Virus record (IMG/VR): IMGVR_UViG_3300025585_000022
Location: 1 to 36,394 of that record
Length of the DNA stretch: 36,394 nucleotides
Direction: 5' to 3' (one strand)
Source of the DNA: a virus
This document shows positions 7,041-15,422 of the stretch, piece by piece; positions within the stretch are counted from its first letter, which is position 1; each line of letters starts with the position of its first letter. The position numbers and the translations under genes were made by a program. The notes under the pieces were generated by a model that searched no databases, had not been told where the DNA came from, and worked only from the letters and a program-made list of their open reading frames with translations.

Positions 7041-7229
7041 ATGAAGGCAATGTCTAAAGCGCAAAAGAAGGTCGGCAAGGTGATGGGCGAGTTTGGAGCT
7101 GGAAAGCTGCATTCTGGCAAGGGTGGTCCTGTTGTTAAGAATCCCAAGCAAGCCATTGCAATTGCCATGAGTGAAGCAAAGATGCCCATGCGCGGCCAGC
7201 GCACAGCAAAGAATAAGGCGAAAAAATAA
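7041..7229 (+). CDS. DUF6496-type small basic protein
   Basis: A short lysine-rich protein with the signature KVMGEFGAGKLHSGKGG followed by NPKQAIAIAMSEAK, which matches the DUF6496 family found in many phages. Its function is not established; the strongly basic tail (RTAKNKAKK) suggests DNA or RNA contact or virion packaging. Several in-frame ATGs (7026, 7035, 7041, 7050) could start it. 7041 is chosen because AAAGGG lies 6 nt upstream, but 7026 is possible. The next gene starts within its stop codon. Confidence 0.72.
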   Translation: MKAMSKAQKKVGKVMGEFGAGKLHSGKGGPVVKNPKQAIAIAMSEAKMPMRGQRTAKNKAKK

Positions 7230-7705
7230 TGGCCACCATGCAGCGCACCATGAGCCAGGTCATGGACAAAGAAGAGGGCGAGGACATGGAGGGTGGCGAG
7301 AATTGCCCCATGCCCACGCAAGACATTACATTGAACTTGAAGAATCGCGCCAAAGCAATCACCAGCGCGGCCTATGGTCCTGAGAATCCAAAGCTGCCAA
7401 ACAGCGCGTTTTGGGCCAAGAAGGCCAACACCTGGGATGTGTCGACTGAAGATGCCAAGCAAAGTCTTTGCGGCAACTGTGCAGCGTTCAATGTGTCTGA
7501 CAACATGAAGCAGTGCATCGCCCAGGGTATTGGCATGGAAGCCGATCCATGGGGAACGATCAAGCTGGCCGACCTGGGCTACTGCGAGATTTTCGACTTC
7601 AAGTGCGCAGCCAGCCGTACATGTGACGCATGGGTTGTGGGTGGCCCGAATACGGGTGAGCAAGAGGGTGAAGAGATGGAAGACTATGAAGGGGAAGAGG
7701 AATGA
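7229..7705 (+). CDS. Cysteine-rich phage protein, possible metal-binding, 158 aa
   Basis: The first 30 residues and the last 20 are acidic and probably disordered (EEGEDMEGGE; GEEMEDYEGEEE). The middle holds six cysteines in CGNCAAF, KQC, GYC, FKC and RTC, with the conserved-looking phrases ADPWGTIK and CDAWV. The layout resembles small iron-sulfur (HiPIP-like) or zinc modules in phage proteins. No enzymatic role can be assigned. It sits in a block of small conserved phage proteins between terminase and portal. Confidence 0.7.
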   Translation: MATMQRTMSQVMDKEEGEDMEGGENCPMPTQDITLNLKNRAKAITSAAYGPENPKLPNSAFWAKKANTWDVSTEDAKQSLCGNCAAFNVSDNMKQCIAQGIGMEADPWGTIKLADLGYCEIFDFKCAASRTCDAWVVGGPNTGEQEGEEMEDYEGEEE

Positions 7706-7854
7706 AGCAAGGACTGTATGCCAACATCGCAGCCAAACGCGAGCGCATCGCGGCTGGCAGCAAAGAGAAGATGAGGAAGCCCGGTGCTAAAGGCGCGCCA
7801 ACAGCTGCTGACTTCAAGGCTGCGGCCAAGACTGCAAAGAAGCCAAAGAAATGA
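7702..7854 (+). CDS. Conserved short basic phage protein (GLYANI...KRIAAGS type), 50 aa
   Basis: The sequence begins MKQGLYANIAAKRERIAAGS and continues KMRKPGAKGAPTAADF, a pattern repeated in small basic proteins of many aquatic podophages and siphophages. Highly positive and probably disordered; possibly DNA-condensing or virion-associated, but the function is unknown. It overlaps both neighbours by ATGA. Confidence 0.8.
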   Translation: MKQGLYANIAAKRERIAAGSKEKMRKPGAKGAPTAADFKAAAKTAKKPKK

Positions 7855-8147
7855 AGACCCCAGCTTGGCAGCGTAAAGAGGGCAAAAGCCCATCGGGCGG
7901 CTTAAACGCCAAGGGCCGTGCCAGTGCCAAGGCTGCTGGCATGGACCTCAAAGCGCCAGTCAAGTCTGGCGACAACCCAAGGCGCGCCAGTTTCTTGGCG
8001 CGCATGGGCAGTATGCCTGGGCCTGAGTACAAAGGTGGTGAGCCGACCAGGCTTCTGCTATCACTCAAGGCATGGGGTGCAAGCTCTAAGGCTGACGCAA
8101 AAGCCAAGTCGGCTGCAATCAGTGCCAGGAATAAGGCGAAGAAATGA
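7851..8147 (+). CDS. DUF6321-type basic phage protein, 98 aa
   Basis: Carries the family phrases TPAWQRKEGKSPSGGLN, SGDNPRRASFLARMGSMPGP and LLLSLKAWGASSKADAK, which I recognise as the DUF6321 type seen beside the preceding small basic protein in many phages. Strongly positive, no catalytic motif; a DNA-associated or virion role is only a guess. ATGA overlaps tie it to both neighbours. Confidence 0.8.
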   Translation: MKTPAWQRKEGKSPSGGLNAKGRASAKAAGMDLKAPVKSGDNPRRASFLARMGSMPGPEYKGGEPTRLLLSLKAWGASSKADAKAKSAAISARNKAKK

Positions 8148-8839
8148 TCTGTCCAATTGTCATTGCCACAGTCAAGGGTCATGGCCTGGCTGTGCTGCTG
8201 GAGTCGATAAAGCAGTACGCGCCAGAGTGTCCGGTTTATCTGCGCGGTCCGCAGGCGGTGATCGAGAATTTCCATGCTGATCACAAGATTTATGGCCAGC
8301 CAAGGAACTTTGGCGATGACTACAACGAGATCATCCAGGCAGCGCTCAAAGACTGGTCCTCATGCATTGTGGCCAACGATGACATTGTGCTGACACCGAG
8401 CAGTGTGAAAACGCTGACGGAAGATGTGGCCATCATCAAGACCATGCACAGCGTCAAGCCTGGCTGGGTGGCATCGAGAACTGATGCAGCCCGGCCTTGT
8501 CAGAATGTGCGAATCACTGAGCAGCCAGAGCGTTTGAACTTCTACAAATTCCCATCAGAATTTCATATCAAGATGGCCGAAGAGGTCAGCCCAATATTTG
8601 CATGGATATCAAGTGATGCATTTGAAGAGGCAAAGTTTCCCCCTCTGAATTGGTATTCGGATGATGTGCATTGTAGGGATTTGATTGAGAAAGGCTATTC
8701 GCATTTTGTAAGCGCCAGCTATGTCCACCACATAGGCTCAAACACGATTGGCTTTAATGCGCAAAAGCTCCATGAGGATGCGCTGCCATGGCTCAGAGAG
8801 AATCGACCAACTTATGCGAGTGCCTGGTTTGATTCTTAA
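8144..8839 (+). CDS. GT-A-like glycosyltransferase, 231 aa
   Basis: Starts with a beta-strand MICPIVIATVKGHG followed by a helix, as in GT-A (family 2-like) glycosyltransferases. An acidic DD pair in VANDDIVLT (about residues 78-84) could be the metal-binding DxD-type motif, and a late VHHIGS motif could help bind nucleotide or metal. It would transfer a sugar to a phage or host acceptor that cannot be named from sequence. Its neighbour is a methyltransferase overlapping by 26 bp, so the two may act on one substrate. A second GT lies at 14142. Confidence 0.7.
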   Translation: MICPIVIATVKGHGLAVLLESIKQYAPECPVYLRGPQAVIENFHADHKIYGQPRNFGDDYNEIIQAALKDWSSCIVANDDIVLTPSSVKTLTEDVAIIKTMHSVKPGWVASRTDAARPCQNVRITEQPERLNFYKFPSEFHIKMAEEVSPIFAWISSDAFEEAKFPPLNWYSDDVHCRDLIEKGYSHFVSASYVHHIGSNTIGFNAQKLHEDALPWLRENRPTYASAWFDS

Positions 8840-9347
8840 TCTAGGCTCCGGCAAAGACTGGTGCGCTGAATATCTCAATGCAGATATCCAGGCCAGCAAG
8901 AATCCTGACTGGCTGGTGGACATCAGCAAGGTCAAGTGGGGCGACACGCTAGAGACGCGCTTTGGCCAACTTGAGATCGTGCCAGGCATGTTTGATGTGA
9001 TTCTGGCCAATGATGTCCTGGAACATATTCCAAATCTGGTCGATGCCATGACCAACTGCAAAGAGCTGCTAAAAGTTGGCGGTGAGATGCGGATTCATGT
9101 GCCTTATGAGCTAAGTCTTGGCGCTTGGCAAGACCCGACCCATGTCCGGGCATTCAATGAGAATTCTTGGAAGTATTACACCGAGTGGCACTGGTATCTA
9201 GGCTGGCCAGATCGGTTTGAGTTGACCACACTGGAAATGAGGCTCTCAAAGCTCGGGGAAGCACTAGAATTGCCAGAAGATCAAATCGTTCGCACGCCAC
9301 GGGCTGTGGACTCCATGTTTGTGGTTCTAACAAAGGTCAAGCCATGA
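8814..9347 (+). CDS. SAM-dependent methyltransferase (class I)
   Basis: A 177-aa class I methyltransferase: glycine-rich motif I is LILNLGSGKDW near the N terminus, an acidic strand LNADIQ follows, and the motif IV region is FDVILANDVLEHIPN, typical of methyltransferase_11-like enzymes. HVPYE and a C-terminal SMFVVLTK strand complete the fold. The substrate is unknown; small molecule, sugar or protein fits better than DNA. Start chosen at ATG 8814, overlapping the glycosyltransferase end; upstream in-frame ATGs would overlap it more deeply. The stop overlaps the portal start by ATGA. Confidence 0.75.
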   Translation: MRVPGLILNLGSGKDWCAEYLNADIQASKNPDWLVDISKVKWGDTLETRFGQLEIVPGMFDVILANDVLEHIPNLVDAMTNCKELLKVGGEMRIHVPYELSLGAWQDPTHVRAFNENSWKYYTEWHWYLGWPDRFELTTLEMRLSKLGEALELPEDQIVRTPRAVDSMFVVLTKVKP

Positions 9348-11560
9348 TTGAGCAAAATATCACTGAAAACCTATCGACAGACATTGCAGCCAAAGAGCCG
9401 ATGGATGATGCCGAGCTGCAAAGCATCATCACGCAAGACCTGACCGATGCGGTGAGCTATGTTGACAGTGATCTGTCACCCACACGCGCCAAAGGTACTG
9501 AATACTATCGCGGTGATTTATTCGGCAATGAGGTCGAAGGCAACAGCAAGGTGGTGGCCATGGAGGTGCGGGACACTGTCTCGGCCATGCTGCCAAGCCT
9601 GATGCGTGTGTTTTTCAATTCTGAGAATGTGGTCGAGTTTGTACCCCGTGGCCCAGAAGATGTAAAGATGGCACAGCAGGCGACAGACTATGCTAATTAC
9701 ATTTTCCAGAATGACAACAACGGCTTTTTGACCAGTTACGCCATCTTCAAAGATGCCCTGGTGCGCAAATGCGGCATTGCCAAATTCTGGTGGGAAGATG
9801 AAGAGAAGGTCCGGATTGAGGAATACACCGGCCTGGATGATCAGACCCTTGAGATGCTGATGCAAGAGCCTGGTGCTGAAGTCAAGATCGTGGTGTCTTA
9901 TCCAGACCCAGAAGTTGATGAATTGCAGATCAGCACTGTCGACCCAACGACTGGCCAGCCAGTGATGATGCCTGCACCGATGGTCCACGATGTGCAGATT
10001 AAGCGCATCACCAAGGATGGCCGCATCAAGATCATGGCCGTGCCACCAGAGGAGCTGCTGCTGGACAGACGCGCCAGGTCGTTTGACGATGCCACGATCA
10101 TTGCCCATCGCCAGATGGCCACAGTGGCTGATTTGATGGCCATGGGGTATGACCAGGAAGAGATTGAAGAGAATCTGTCAACGACAGATTTGGACAGCAA
10201 TGATGAGTATTTGGCGCGTCAGCCTTTGTCCACAACATTCGGCACAAATGACGCTGCCAATCCGATGATGCGCAGAGTGCTGTACATCGAGGCTTATTCC
10301 CGTGTTGACTACGATGGTGATGGCATTGCAGAGCTGCGCAAGGTCTGCTGCATGGGTGGTGGCTACAAGGTGGTGCGCAATCTGCCAGCCAGCTACATTC
10401 CATTTGCTGACTTTCCATGTGACCCAGAGCCACACACCAGCCCCTTGGAGGCGATGTCAATTTTTGATATTACCCGTGACTTGCAAGAGATCAAGTCTGA
10501 GATTCTCCGAAACACATTGGACAGCCTGGCCCAGAGCATTCACCCACGCACAGCAGTGGTCGAAGGCCAGGTCAACATTGACGATGTTTTGAACAATGAG
10601 ACGGGTGCGATTATTCGCATGAGAGCGCCTGGCATGGTCCAGCCTTTGACAACACCATTTGTTGGCCAGGCTGCATTCCCGATGATGGAATACATGGACC
10701 AGATCAAGGAAGATCGCACCGGCATGAGCAAGGCGGCCATGGGTCTGAATGCTGACGCATTGCAGTCAAGCACCAAAGCAGCTGTGAATGCCACGATCAG
10801 CGCCAGTCAAGGCCGTATTGAGCTGACAGCTCGAATTTTGGCTGAAGGCATGAAAAAGCTCTTCAAGGGCATTTTGTTCCTGGCCACAACACACCAGGAC
10901 AAAGCACGCATGGTGCGCATGCGTAATGAGTGGGTGCAGATTGACCCCAGATTCTGGGATTCCAGCATGGATGCCAGCATCAACATTGCCCTGGGCAATG
11001 GCGATACCAATGAGCGCATGCAAGCGCTGATGATGATCATGGCCAAGCAAGAGCAAATCTTGCAGCAGCTCGGTCCTCAGAATCCATTGGTCACGCCCCA
11101 GCAATTTAGCAATACATTGCGCAAAATTGTGGAGCTGTCTGGATTCAAAGATGCATCGAGCTTTTTTCAGGACATCCCTGCCGACTACAAACCACCAGTG
11201 CCACAGCCAAAACCAACGCCAGAGGAAGTGCTGGCCCAGGTCCAGGCAGAGTCAATCAAGGCCGACATCCAGAAGAAAGCAGCCGAGCTGGAACTGAAGC
11301 GCCAGCAAATGCTTTTGGATGATGACCTGGCTCGTGACAAAATGGCCCAAGATATGTATCTCAAAAAGTACGAAATTGAGTTAAAGTACAAATCACAGAT
11401 CAGTACAGCCGAAATTGATGCGGCCCAGAATATTGATCGTGAAGCGATTCGTCAGCAGGCATTGATGGCCCAGCAGCAAGCAGCACAGTTTGTGCAGCAG
11501 CCGCAGCCACCAGCGCCTGAGATGATGCCCCCATCAACCTTTAATGGAATGGCTCAGTGA
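9344..11560 (+). CDS. Portal protein
   Basis: A 738-aa portal, close in length to P22-type portals and longer than T7 portals. The N-terminal region has the family phrase VRDTVSAMLPSLMRVFFNSE, with FVPRGPED soon after. The centre includes an MRRVLYIEAYSRVDYDGDG calcium-site-like loop and DRTGMSKAAMGLNADALQ, typical of portal stem and clip regions. The C terminus (after about 620) is a long charged, glutamine-rich coiled coil ending in QQAAQFVQQPQPPAPEMMPP. It would form the dodecameric DNA channel at one capsid vertex and dock the terminase and adaptor. GTGA overlap with the next gene. Confidence 0.9.
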   Translation: MIEQNITENLSTDIAAKEPMDDAELQSIITQDLTDAVSYVDSDLSPTRAKGTEYYRGDLFGNEVEGNSKVVAMEVRDTVSAMLPSLMRVFFNSENVVEFVPRGPEDVKMAQQATDYANYIFQNDNNGFLTSYAIFKDALVRKCGIAKFWWEDEEKVRIEEYTGLDDQTLEMLMQEPGAEVKIVVSYPDPEVDELQISTVDPTTGQPVMMPAPMVHDVQIKRITKDGRIKIMAVPPEELLLDRRARSFDDATIIAHRQMATVADLMAMGYDQEEIEENLSTTDLDSNDEYLARQPLSTTFGTNDAANPMMRRVLYIEAYSRVDYDGDGIAELRKVCCMGGGYKVVRNLPASYIPFADFPCDPEPHTSPLEAMSIFDITRDLQEIKSEILRNTLDSLAQSIHPRTAVVEGQVNIDDVLNNETGAIIRMRAPGMVQPLTTPFVGQAAFPMMEYMDQIKEDRTGMSKAAMGLNADALQSSTKAAVNATISASQGRIELTARILAEGMKKLFKGILFLATTHQDKARMVRMRNEWVQIDPRFWDSSMDASINIALGNGDTNERMQALMMIMAKQEQILQQLGPQNPLVTPQQFSNTLRKIVELSGFKDASSFFQDIPADYKPPVPQPKPTPEEVLAQVQAESIKADIQKKAAELELKRQQMLLDDDLARDKMAQDMYLKKYEIELKYKSQISTAEIDAAQNIDREAIRQQALMAQQQAAQFVQQPQPPAPEMMPPSTFNGMAQ

Positions 11561-11823
11561 GTACAAACGAAGACCAGGTAAATAAAGGCCGCAAGGCCAA
11601 GCAGCTGCTTGAGGATGAAACCCTCAATGCAGCAATTGCAAAATTGGAAAATGACCAACTTTGGGTATTTCGTTCATCGAAACCCGAAGAGTCTGTGAAG
11701 CGCGAAACAGCATGGTGCATGCTCCAGGCCATTGATGGTCTGCGGCAAGAGTTGATCAAGATTATGGACAACGGGAAAATTGCACAGAATGCGATCAGCA
11801 AATCACAGAAAAATCTAATTTAA
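11557..11823 (+). CDS. Small conserved protein after portal, 88 aa
   Basis: Starts at a GTG overlapping the portal stop (GTGA); no early ATG exists in frame. The alpha-helical product (KGRKAKQLLEDETLNAAIAK, then WCMLQAIDGLRQELIKIM) matches in look the short helical proteins that often follow portal genes in podophages. No function is known to me; a head-assembly role is inferred from position only. Confidence 0.75.
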   Translation: MSTNEDQVNKGRKAKQLLEDETLNAAIAKLENDQLWVFRSSKPEESVKRETAWCMLQAIDGLRQELIKIMDNGKIAQNAISKSQKNLI

Positions 11824-11832
11824 GAAAATACT

Positions 11833-12813
11833 ATGGCAGAAACACAAGCAATGAATATGGCCGATGCGGCCAGTGCAATCTCGGCAATGTTGGCCCCTGA
11901 AGAAGGACAAGCGCAAGTTGACGAGACGCAGCCAGTCGAGGAGTCCGAAGAGGACACCGAGACAGCGGCTTCTGAGGAGGATGAGCCTGGTGTGGAAGAC
12001 GCGCCAGAGGAAGAGACCTCAGAGGAACAGTCCGAGGAAGAGGAAGAGCCAGAGGAGCAAGAAGAGCAACAGACTTTCACTGTCAAAGTTGACGGCAAGG
12101 AAGTTTCTGTAACGCTAGACGAGCTTCAGAAAGGCTACTCCAGGACCCAGGACTACACCCGGAAAACGCAGCAGATTGCCGAAGTGCGAAAGCAAGTCGA
12201 GCAAGAGACGCAAGCAGTCCGGGCCGAGCGTGAACAGTACGCTCAATTGTTGGGAGCATTGCAAGCCCAACTTCAGTCTTCAGAGCCTCAAGTTGATTTG
12301 GATCGCCTCTATCAAGAGGACCCAATCGAGTGGGTGAGGCAAAAGGAAGTCATGCGTGAGAGACAAGAGAAGCTCGCTGCTATTCAATCTGAACAGCAGC
12401 GCCTAGCTCAAGTTTCCCAGTATGAGCAGCAGCGTGCCATGGAGGCCCAACTTGCCAGCCAGCAAGAAGCCTTATTGGCAGCTTTGCCAGAATGGAAAGA
12501 CCCCAAGAAGGCAAAGGCCGAAAAGGCGCTGGTGATTGAGTCTGCGAAGGCGGCAGGCTTCACCGATGAAGACTTGAAGAGCGTTTACGACCACCGGCTG
12601 GTTTTACTGCTGCGCAAAGCGGCAATGTATGACCAAATGGTAAGTAAACGCCAAGGCATTAAGCCTGTGGTGAACAATGGCCCACGACCAGCCAAGCCTG
12701 GTGCAGCTGGTCGGGTTTCGACAACAACTGAGGCTACCCGCGCAAAGCAGCGTCTTGCAAAAACTGGCCGTGTCGATGATGCGGCCTCTGCAATTGAACT
12801 TTTATTGAAATGA
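11833..12813 (+). CDS. Capsid scaffolding protein
   Basis: A 326-aa protein directly before the major capsid gene. The first 80 residues include a highly acidic tract (EEDTETAASEEDEPGVEDAP..., EESEEEEEPEEQEEQQ) and a short beta segment TFTVKVDGKEVSVTLDELQ. A long coiled coil rich in Q, E, R and A follows (about 105-230), and then a basic C-terminal helix that would contact the capsid shell (ARLAKTG-like end, DDAASAIELLLK). The acidic-coiled-basic layout and position are typical of podophage scaffolds, which are lost on maturation. Confidence 0.85.
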   Translation: MAETQAMNMADAASAISAMLAPEEGQAQVDETQPVEESEEDTETAASEEDEPGVEDAPEEETSEEQSEEEEEPEEQEEQQTFTVKVDGKEVSVTLDELQKGYSRTQDYTRKTQQIAEVRKQVEQETQAVRAEREQYAQLLGALQAQLQSSEPQVDLDRLYQEDPIEWVRQKEVMRERQEKLAAIQSEQQRLAQVSQYEQQRAMEAQLASQQEALLAALPEWKDPKKAKAEKALVIESAKAAGFTDEDLKSVYDHRLVLLLRKAAMYDQMVSKRQGIKPVVNNGPRPAKPGAAGRVSTTTEATRAKQRLAKTGRVDDAASAIELLLK

Positions 12814-12820
12814 GGAAATT

Positions 12821-13783
12821 ATGGCTATCGTTAGCAATACATTTTTGACATACTCTGCAAAGGGTATCCGGGAAGATTTGAGCAATGTCATCACAAATAT
12901 TGCACCAGAGGAAACGCCCTATTCTTCAAACATTGGCCGCGAGAATGTGTCCAACAGTTTGTATGAATGGCAAACAGATACATTGGCTTCAGCTGCTGCA
13001 AATGCACAGCTCGAAGGCGATGATGTTGCCTCTTTTGACTCTGTGACAGCAACTGTGCGTATGCAAAACTACGCACAGATTTCACGCAAGACAATCATCT
13101 TGTCAGCCACTGAAGAAGTGGTGAACAAGGCTGGTCGTCGCAGTGAATTGGCTTATCAGATCGCCAAGCGCGGTGCTGAGTTGAAGCGTGACCAGGAATA
13201 TGTCATGTTGAATGGCGGCATCGCTGTCGCTGGTGATTCAACGACTGCCCGTGTTACTGCCTCTTTGGGCGCGTTTGTTAAGACAAACACCGACAAGCAG
13301 ACCAATGGTGCTGACCCATCTTACACAACGCTGCCAACATCAGCCCGTACAGACGGCAATGTGCGCACATTCACTGAAACCATTTTGAAAAATGTGATTC
13401 AGAAAGTGTGGAGCGCTGGTGGTACACCTAAGATTTTGATGTGCGGTCCTGTTAACAAACAGCGCGTGTCAGGTTTCTCTGGTATCGCTTCTAGCCGTTT
13501 CAACATTGATGGAGGCGCAAAGCCTGCAACACTCGTCGGGGCCGTTGATATTTACGTCAGCGACTTCGGAAACGTGCAAGTTATTGCCAACCGTTTCCAA
13601 CGTGAGCGCGATGCATGGGTGATCGATCCTGACTACGCCAAGATGACTGTCTTGCGTCCTTACCAGCAAGTCGAATTGGCTAAGACTGGTGACGCTGAGA
13701 AGCGCATGTTGATCGTTGAATGGGGTCACAAAGTGTTGGCTGAAAATGCCCACGGCTTGGCCGCTGACTTGATCACTTCTTAA
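12821..13783 (+). CDS. Major capsid protein, SU10-like (DUF5309)
   Basis: A 320-aa protein starting AIVSNTFLTYSAKGIREDLS, with IAPEETPYSS, YAQISRKTIILSATEE and KRDQEYVMLNGG. This matches the SU10-type DUF5309 branch of HK97-fold capsid proteins. The C-terminal part carries PILMCGP-like and DIYVSDFGNVQVIANRF strands of the A domain, and RMLIVEWGHKVLAENAHG near the end. A strong Shine-Dalgarno (GAGGA) precedes the ATG. An intrinsic terminator follows the gene, consistent with a highly expressed transcript ending here. Confidence 0.92.
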   Translation: MAIVSNTFLTYSAKGIREDLSNVITNIAPEETPYSSNIGRENVSNSLYEWQTDTLASAAANAQLEGDDVASFDSVTATVRMQNYAQISRKTIILSATEEVVNKAGRRSELAYQIAKRGAELKRDQEYVMLNGGIAVAGDSTTARVTASLGAFVKTNTDKQTNGADPSYTTLPTSARTDGNVRTFTETILKNVIQKVWSAGGTPKILMCGPVNKQRVSGFSGIASSRFNIDGGAKPATLVGAVDIYVSDFGNVQVIANRFQRERDAWVIDPDYAKMTVLRPYQQVELAKTGDAEKRMLIVEWGHKVLAENAHGLAADLITS

Positions 13784-13798
13784 TCGAAGCAAAGGAAA

Positions 13799-13825
13799 GG
13801 GCCAGGGCAACCTGGCTCTTTTTTT
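13799..13825 (+). terminator. Intrinsic terminator after the capsid gene
   Basis: GGGCCAGG (13799-13806) pairs with CCTGGCTC (13811-13818), with one G-T wobble, around a GCAA tetraloop, followed by seven T (13819-13825). This is a textbook Rho-independent terminator, probably partial, because the downstream late genes lie on the same strand. Confidence 0.9.
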
Positions 13826-13827
13826 AA

Positions 13828-14145
13828 ATGATTGAAAAAAAATTATTTGATGTAAATGCCCAGCAAGGCATCACACGCACCTGGCACTACAACACTGACA
13901 ATGATGAAGTCACCATCCAGACCCAGCAAGATGTGACCGATGTCATTGAGGCCAACAAAGCCATCTACAACGCCCAAGACGAAAAAGCCAACTGGAAAGG
14001 CGAATGGCACTTGGTCGCATCTATCCCCGAAGCGCTTTATTACAAGATGAAGGCCGAAGGCAAGATCGATGACCAGGAATACATGAAAAAATGGCTCAAC
14101 GATTCCGACAATCAATTTTTTAGAACAAGACCCGGCAAAGTATGA
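13828..14145 (+). CDS. Hypothetical protein downstream of capsid, 105 aa
   Basis: The ATG lies only two bases after the terminator T run, so the ribosome-binding region coincides with the hairpin; no other early start codon is evident. The product starts MIEKKLFDVNAQQGITRTWH, with DEVTIQTQQDVTDVIEANKA, and ends RTRPGKV. It resembles a family of small phage proteins found after capsid genes; function unknown. Translation may depend on read-through transcripts in which the hairpin is open. ATGA overlap with the glycosyltransferase. Confidence 0.75.
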   Translation: MIEKKLFDVNAQQGITRTWHYNTDNDEVTIQTQQDVTDVIEANKAIYNAQDEKANWKGEWHLVASIPEALYYKMKAEGKIDDQEYMKKWLNDSDNQFFRTRPGKV

Positions 14146-14801
14146 ATTACATCGCAGTCTGCACCCCTGCCCGTGATCAGGTCCATACAAACTATACATA
14201 CTGTATGGTTAATTTAGTTGCCTATCACACGCTCAACACCCAAGACGCAATCAGTCTTAAATTGATGCAAGGCACAATCATCCAAAACCAAAGGGCTGAC
14301 CTTTGCCTGGATGCAATGAGAGAGGGATGCACACACATTCTTTTCATCGATTCAGACATGACATTCCCCCAGGACCTGGTCGGAAGACTCTTGGCCCATG
14401 ACAAGGAAATTGTCGCTGCCAACTGCGCAAGACGCAGAATGCCAACTGGCCCGACAGCTCAGAACTATGACGAAAATGGCAAGCGCATTGCTGTCTACAC
14501 CATGCCAGAATCGACTGGACTGGAAGAGGTGGGAAGCATTGGCACTGGCATAATGCTCATCAAGCGCGAGGTGTTTGAGGGAATGAGCGAGCCATGGTTT
14601 GACATGCCATGGCAGTCCACACGGGGCTATATGGGCGAGGATGTGTTCTTTTGTAAGAAAGCTCAAGAGCTGGGTTACAAGGTCTACATCGACCATGATG
14701 TCTCAAAGGAAATTGGCCACATTGGCACATTTGAGTTTCGCCATGACCACACCTGGATTGTGAAAGAGGAAATGGAAAAAGAGGCGAAAGATGGCACTTA
14801 G
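14142..14801 (+). CDS. Glycosyltransferase with DxD motif, 219 aa
   Basis: A GT-A-type transferase. AVCTPARDQVHTNYTY is an N-terminal strand-loop, and ILFIDSDMTFPQDLVGRL (around residues 66-83) carries the DSD metal motif. GSIGTGIMLIKREVFE and GEDVFFCKKAQELGY supply the acceptor-side acidic residue. A final GHIGTFEFRH gives the usual histidine. Phage enzymes of this look are often annotated as GT family 2 or mannosyl-type; the acceptor is unknown. It sits among head genes, overlapping the adaptor gene by 11 bp, so virion decoration is possible. Confidence 0.78.
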   Translation: MNYIAVCTPARDQVHTNYTYCMVNLVAYHTLNTQDAISLKLMQGTIIQNQRADLCLDAMREGCTHILFIDSDMTFPQDLVGRLLAHDKEIVAANCARRRMPTGPTAQNYDENGKRIAVYTMPESTGLEEVGSIGTGIMLIKREVFEGMSEPWFDMPWQSTRGYMGEDVFFCKKAQELGYKVYIDHDVSKEIGHIGTFEFRHDHTWIVKEEMEKEAKDGT

Positions 14802-15414
14802 CACCTATGCAGAACTGAAGACTTCAATTGGCGATTGGCTCAATCGCTCAGATTTAACATCCACCATCCCAGACTTCATATCCCTGGCCGAAGCACAAAT
14901 CGAAAGAACACTGCGCACCAGGCAAATGATTGTCAGGGCCAATGCATCTTTTGACGCGCAATATGGCGCTGTGCCAAGTGATTTTCTTGAGACCAAATCT
15001 CTCAAATTGACCAGCACCAATCCACAGACTCCATTGGAGTTTTTGAGCATTGATGCCCTGGACAATAAGGCAGCCGAATACACTGCCAGTGGCAAGCCAA
15101 GATTCTTTGGTGTGGTCGGTGGCCAATTCAGAATTGTCCCGACACCTGATGCAACTTACACAACCGAGCTGACCTATTACGCAAAGTTGGCAAAGTTATC
15201 AAGCAGCAACACCAGCAACTGGCTTTTGTCTTCAAGCCCCGACATTTATCTGTATGGATCGCTTCTCCAGGCTGCACCATACTTGCAAGATGATGCGAGA
15301 ATCCAGACATGGGCCACGCTGTATGAGCGTGCCTTGAATGATTTACAAACTGCTGATGATCGCGGTGCATCTTCTGGTGGTGCATTGATCACCCGTGCAA
15401 AGACTTTTGGATAA
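14791..15414 (+). CDS. Head-tail adaptor (SU10-type)
   Basis: A 207-aa helical protein with the phrase LSTYAELKTSIGDWLNRSDL at the N terminus and PDFISLAEAQIERTLRTRQM, both typical of podophage adaptor/tail tubular A-like proteins. It matches the SU10 adaptor type that pairs with DUF5309 capsids. A central beta region follows, then a YYAKLAKLS helix and ALNDLQTADDRGASSGG near the end. It would sit below the portal and connect to the nozzle. Confidence 0.82.
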   Translation: MALSTYAELKTSIGDWLNRSDLTSTIPDFISLAEAQIERTLRTRQMIVRANASFDAQYGAVPSDFLETKSLKLTSTNPQTPLEFLSIDALDNKAAEYTASGKPRFFGVVGGQFRIVPTPDATYTTELTYYAKLAKLSSSNTSNWLLSSSPDIYLYGSLLQAAPYLQDDARIQTWATLYERALNDLQTADDRGASSGGALITRAKTFG

Positions 15415-15422
15415 GGACTGAT

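Noticed and set aside
6863-7663. Long antisense open frame (266 codons) opposite the terminase end and small basic genes
   Set aside because: Lies fully opposite well supported genes, has no start context and a low-complexity translated product typical of antisense reading.
11864-12112. Arginine/serine-rich frame inside the scaffold gene
   Set aside because: A shifted reading of the acidic GAG/GAA-rich scaffold segment; composition artefact without a ribosome site.
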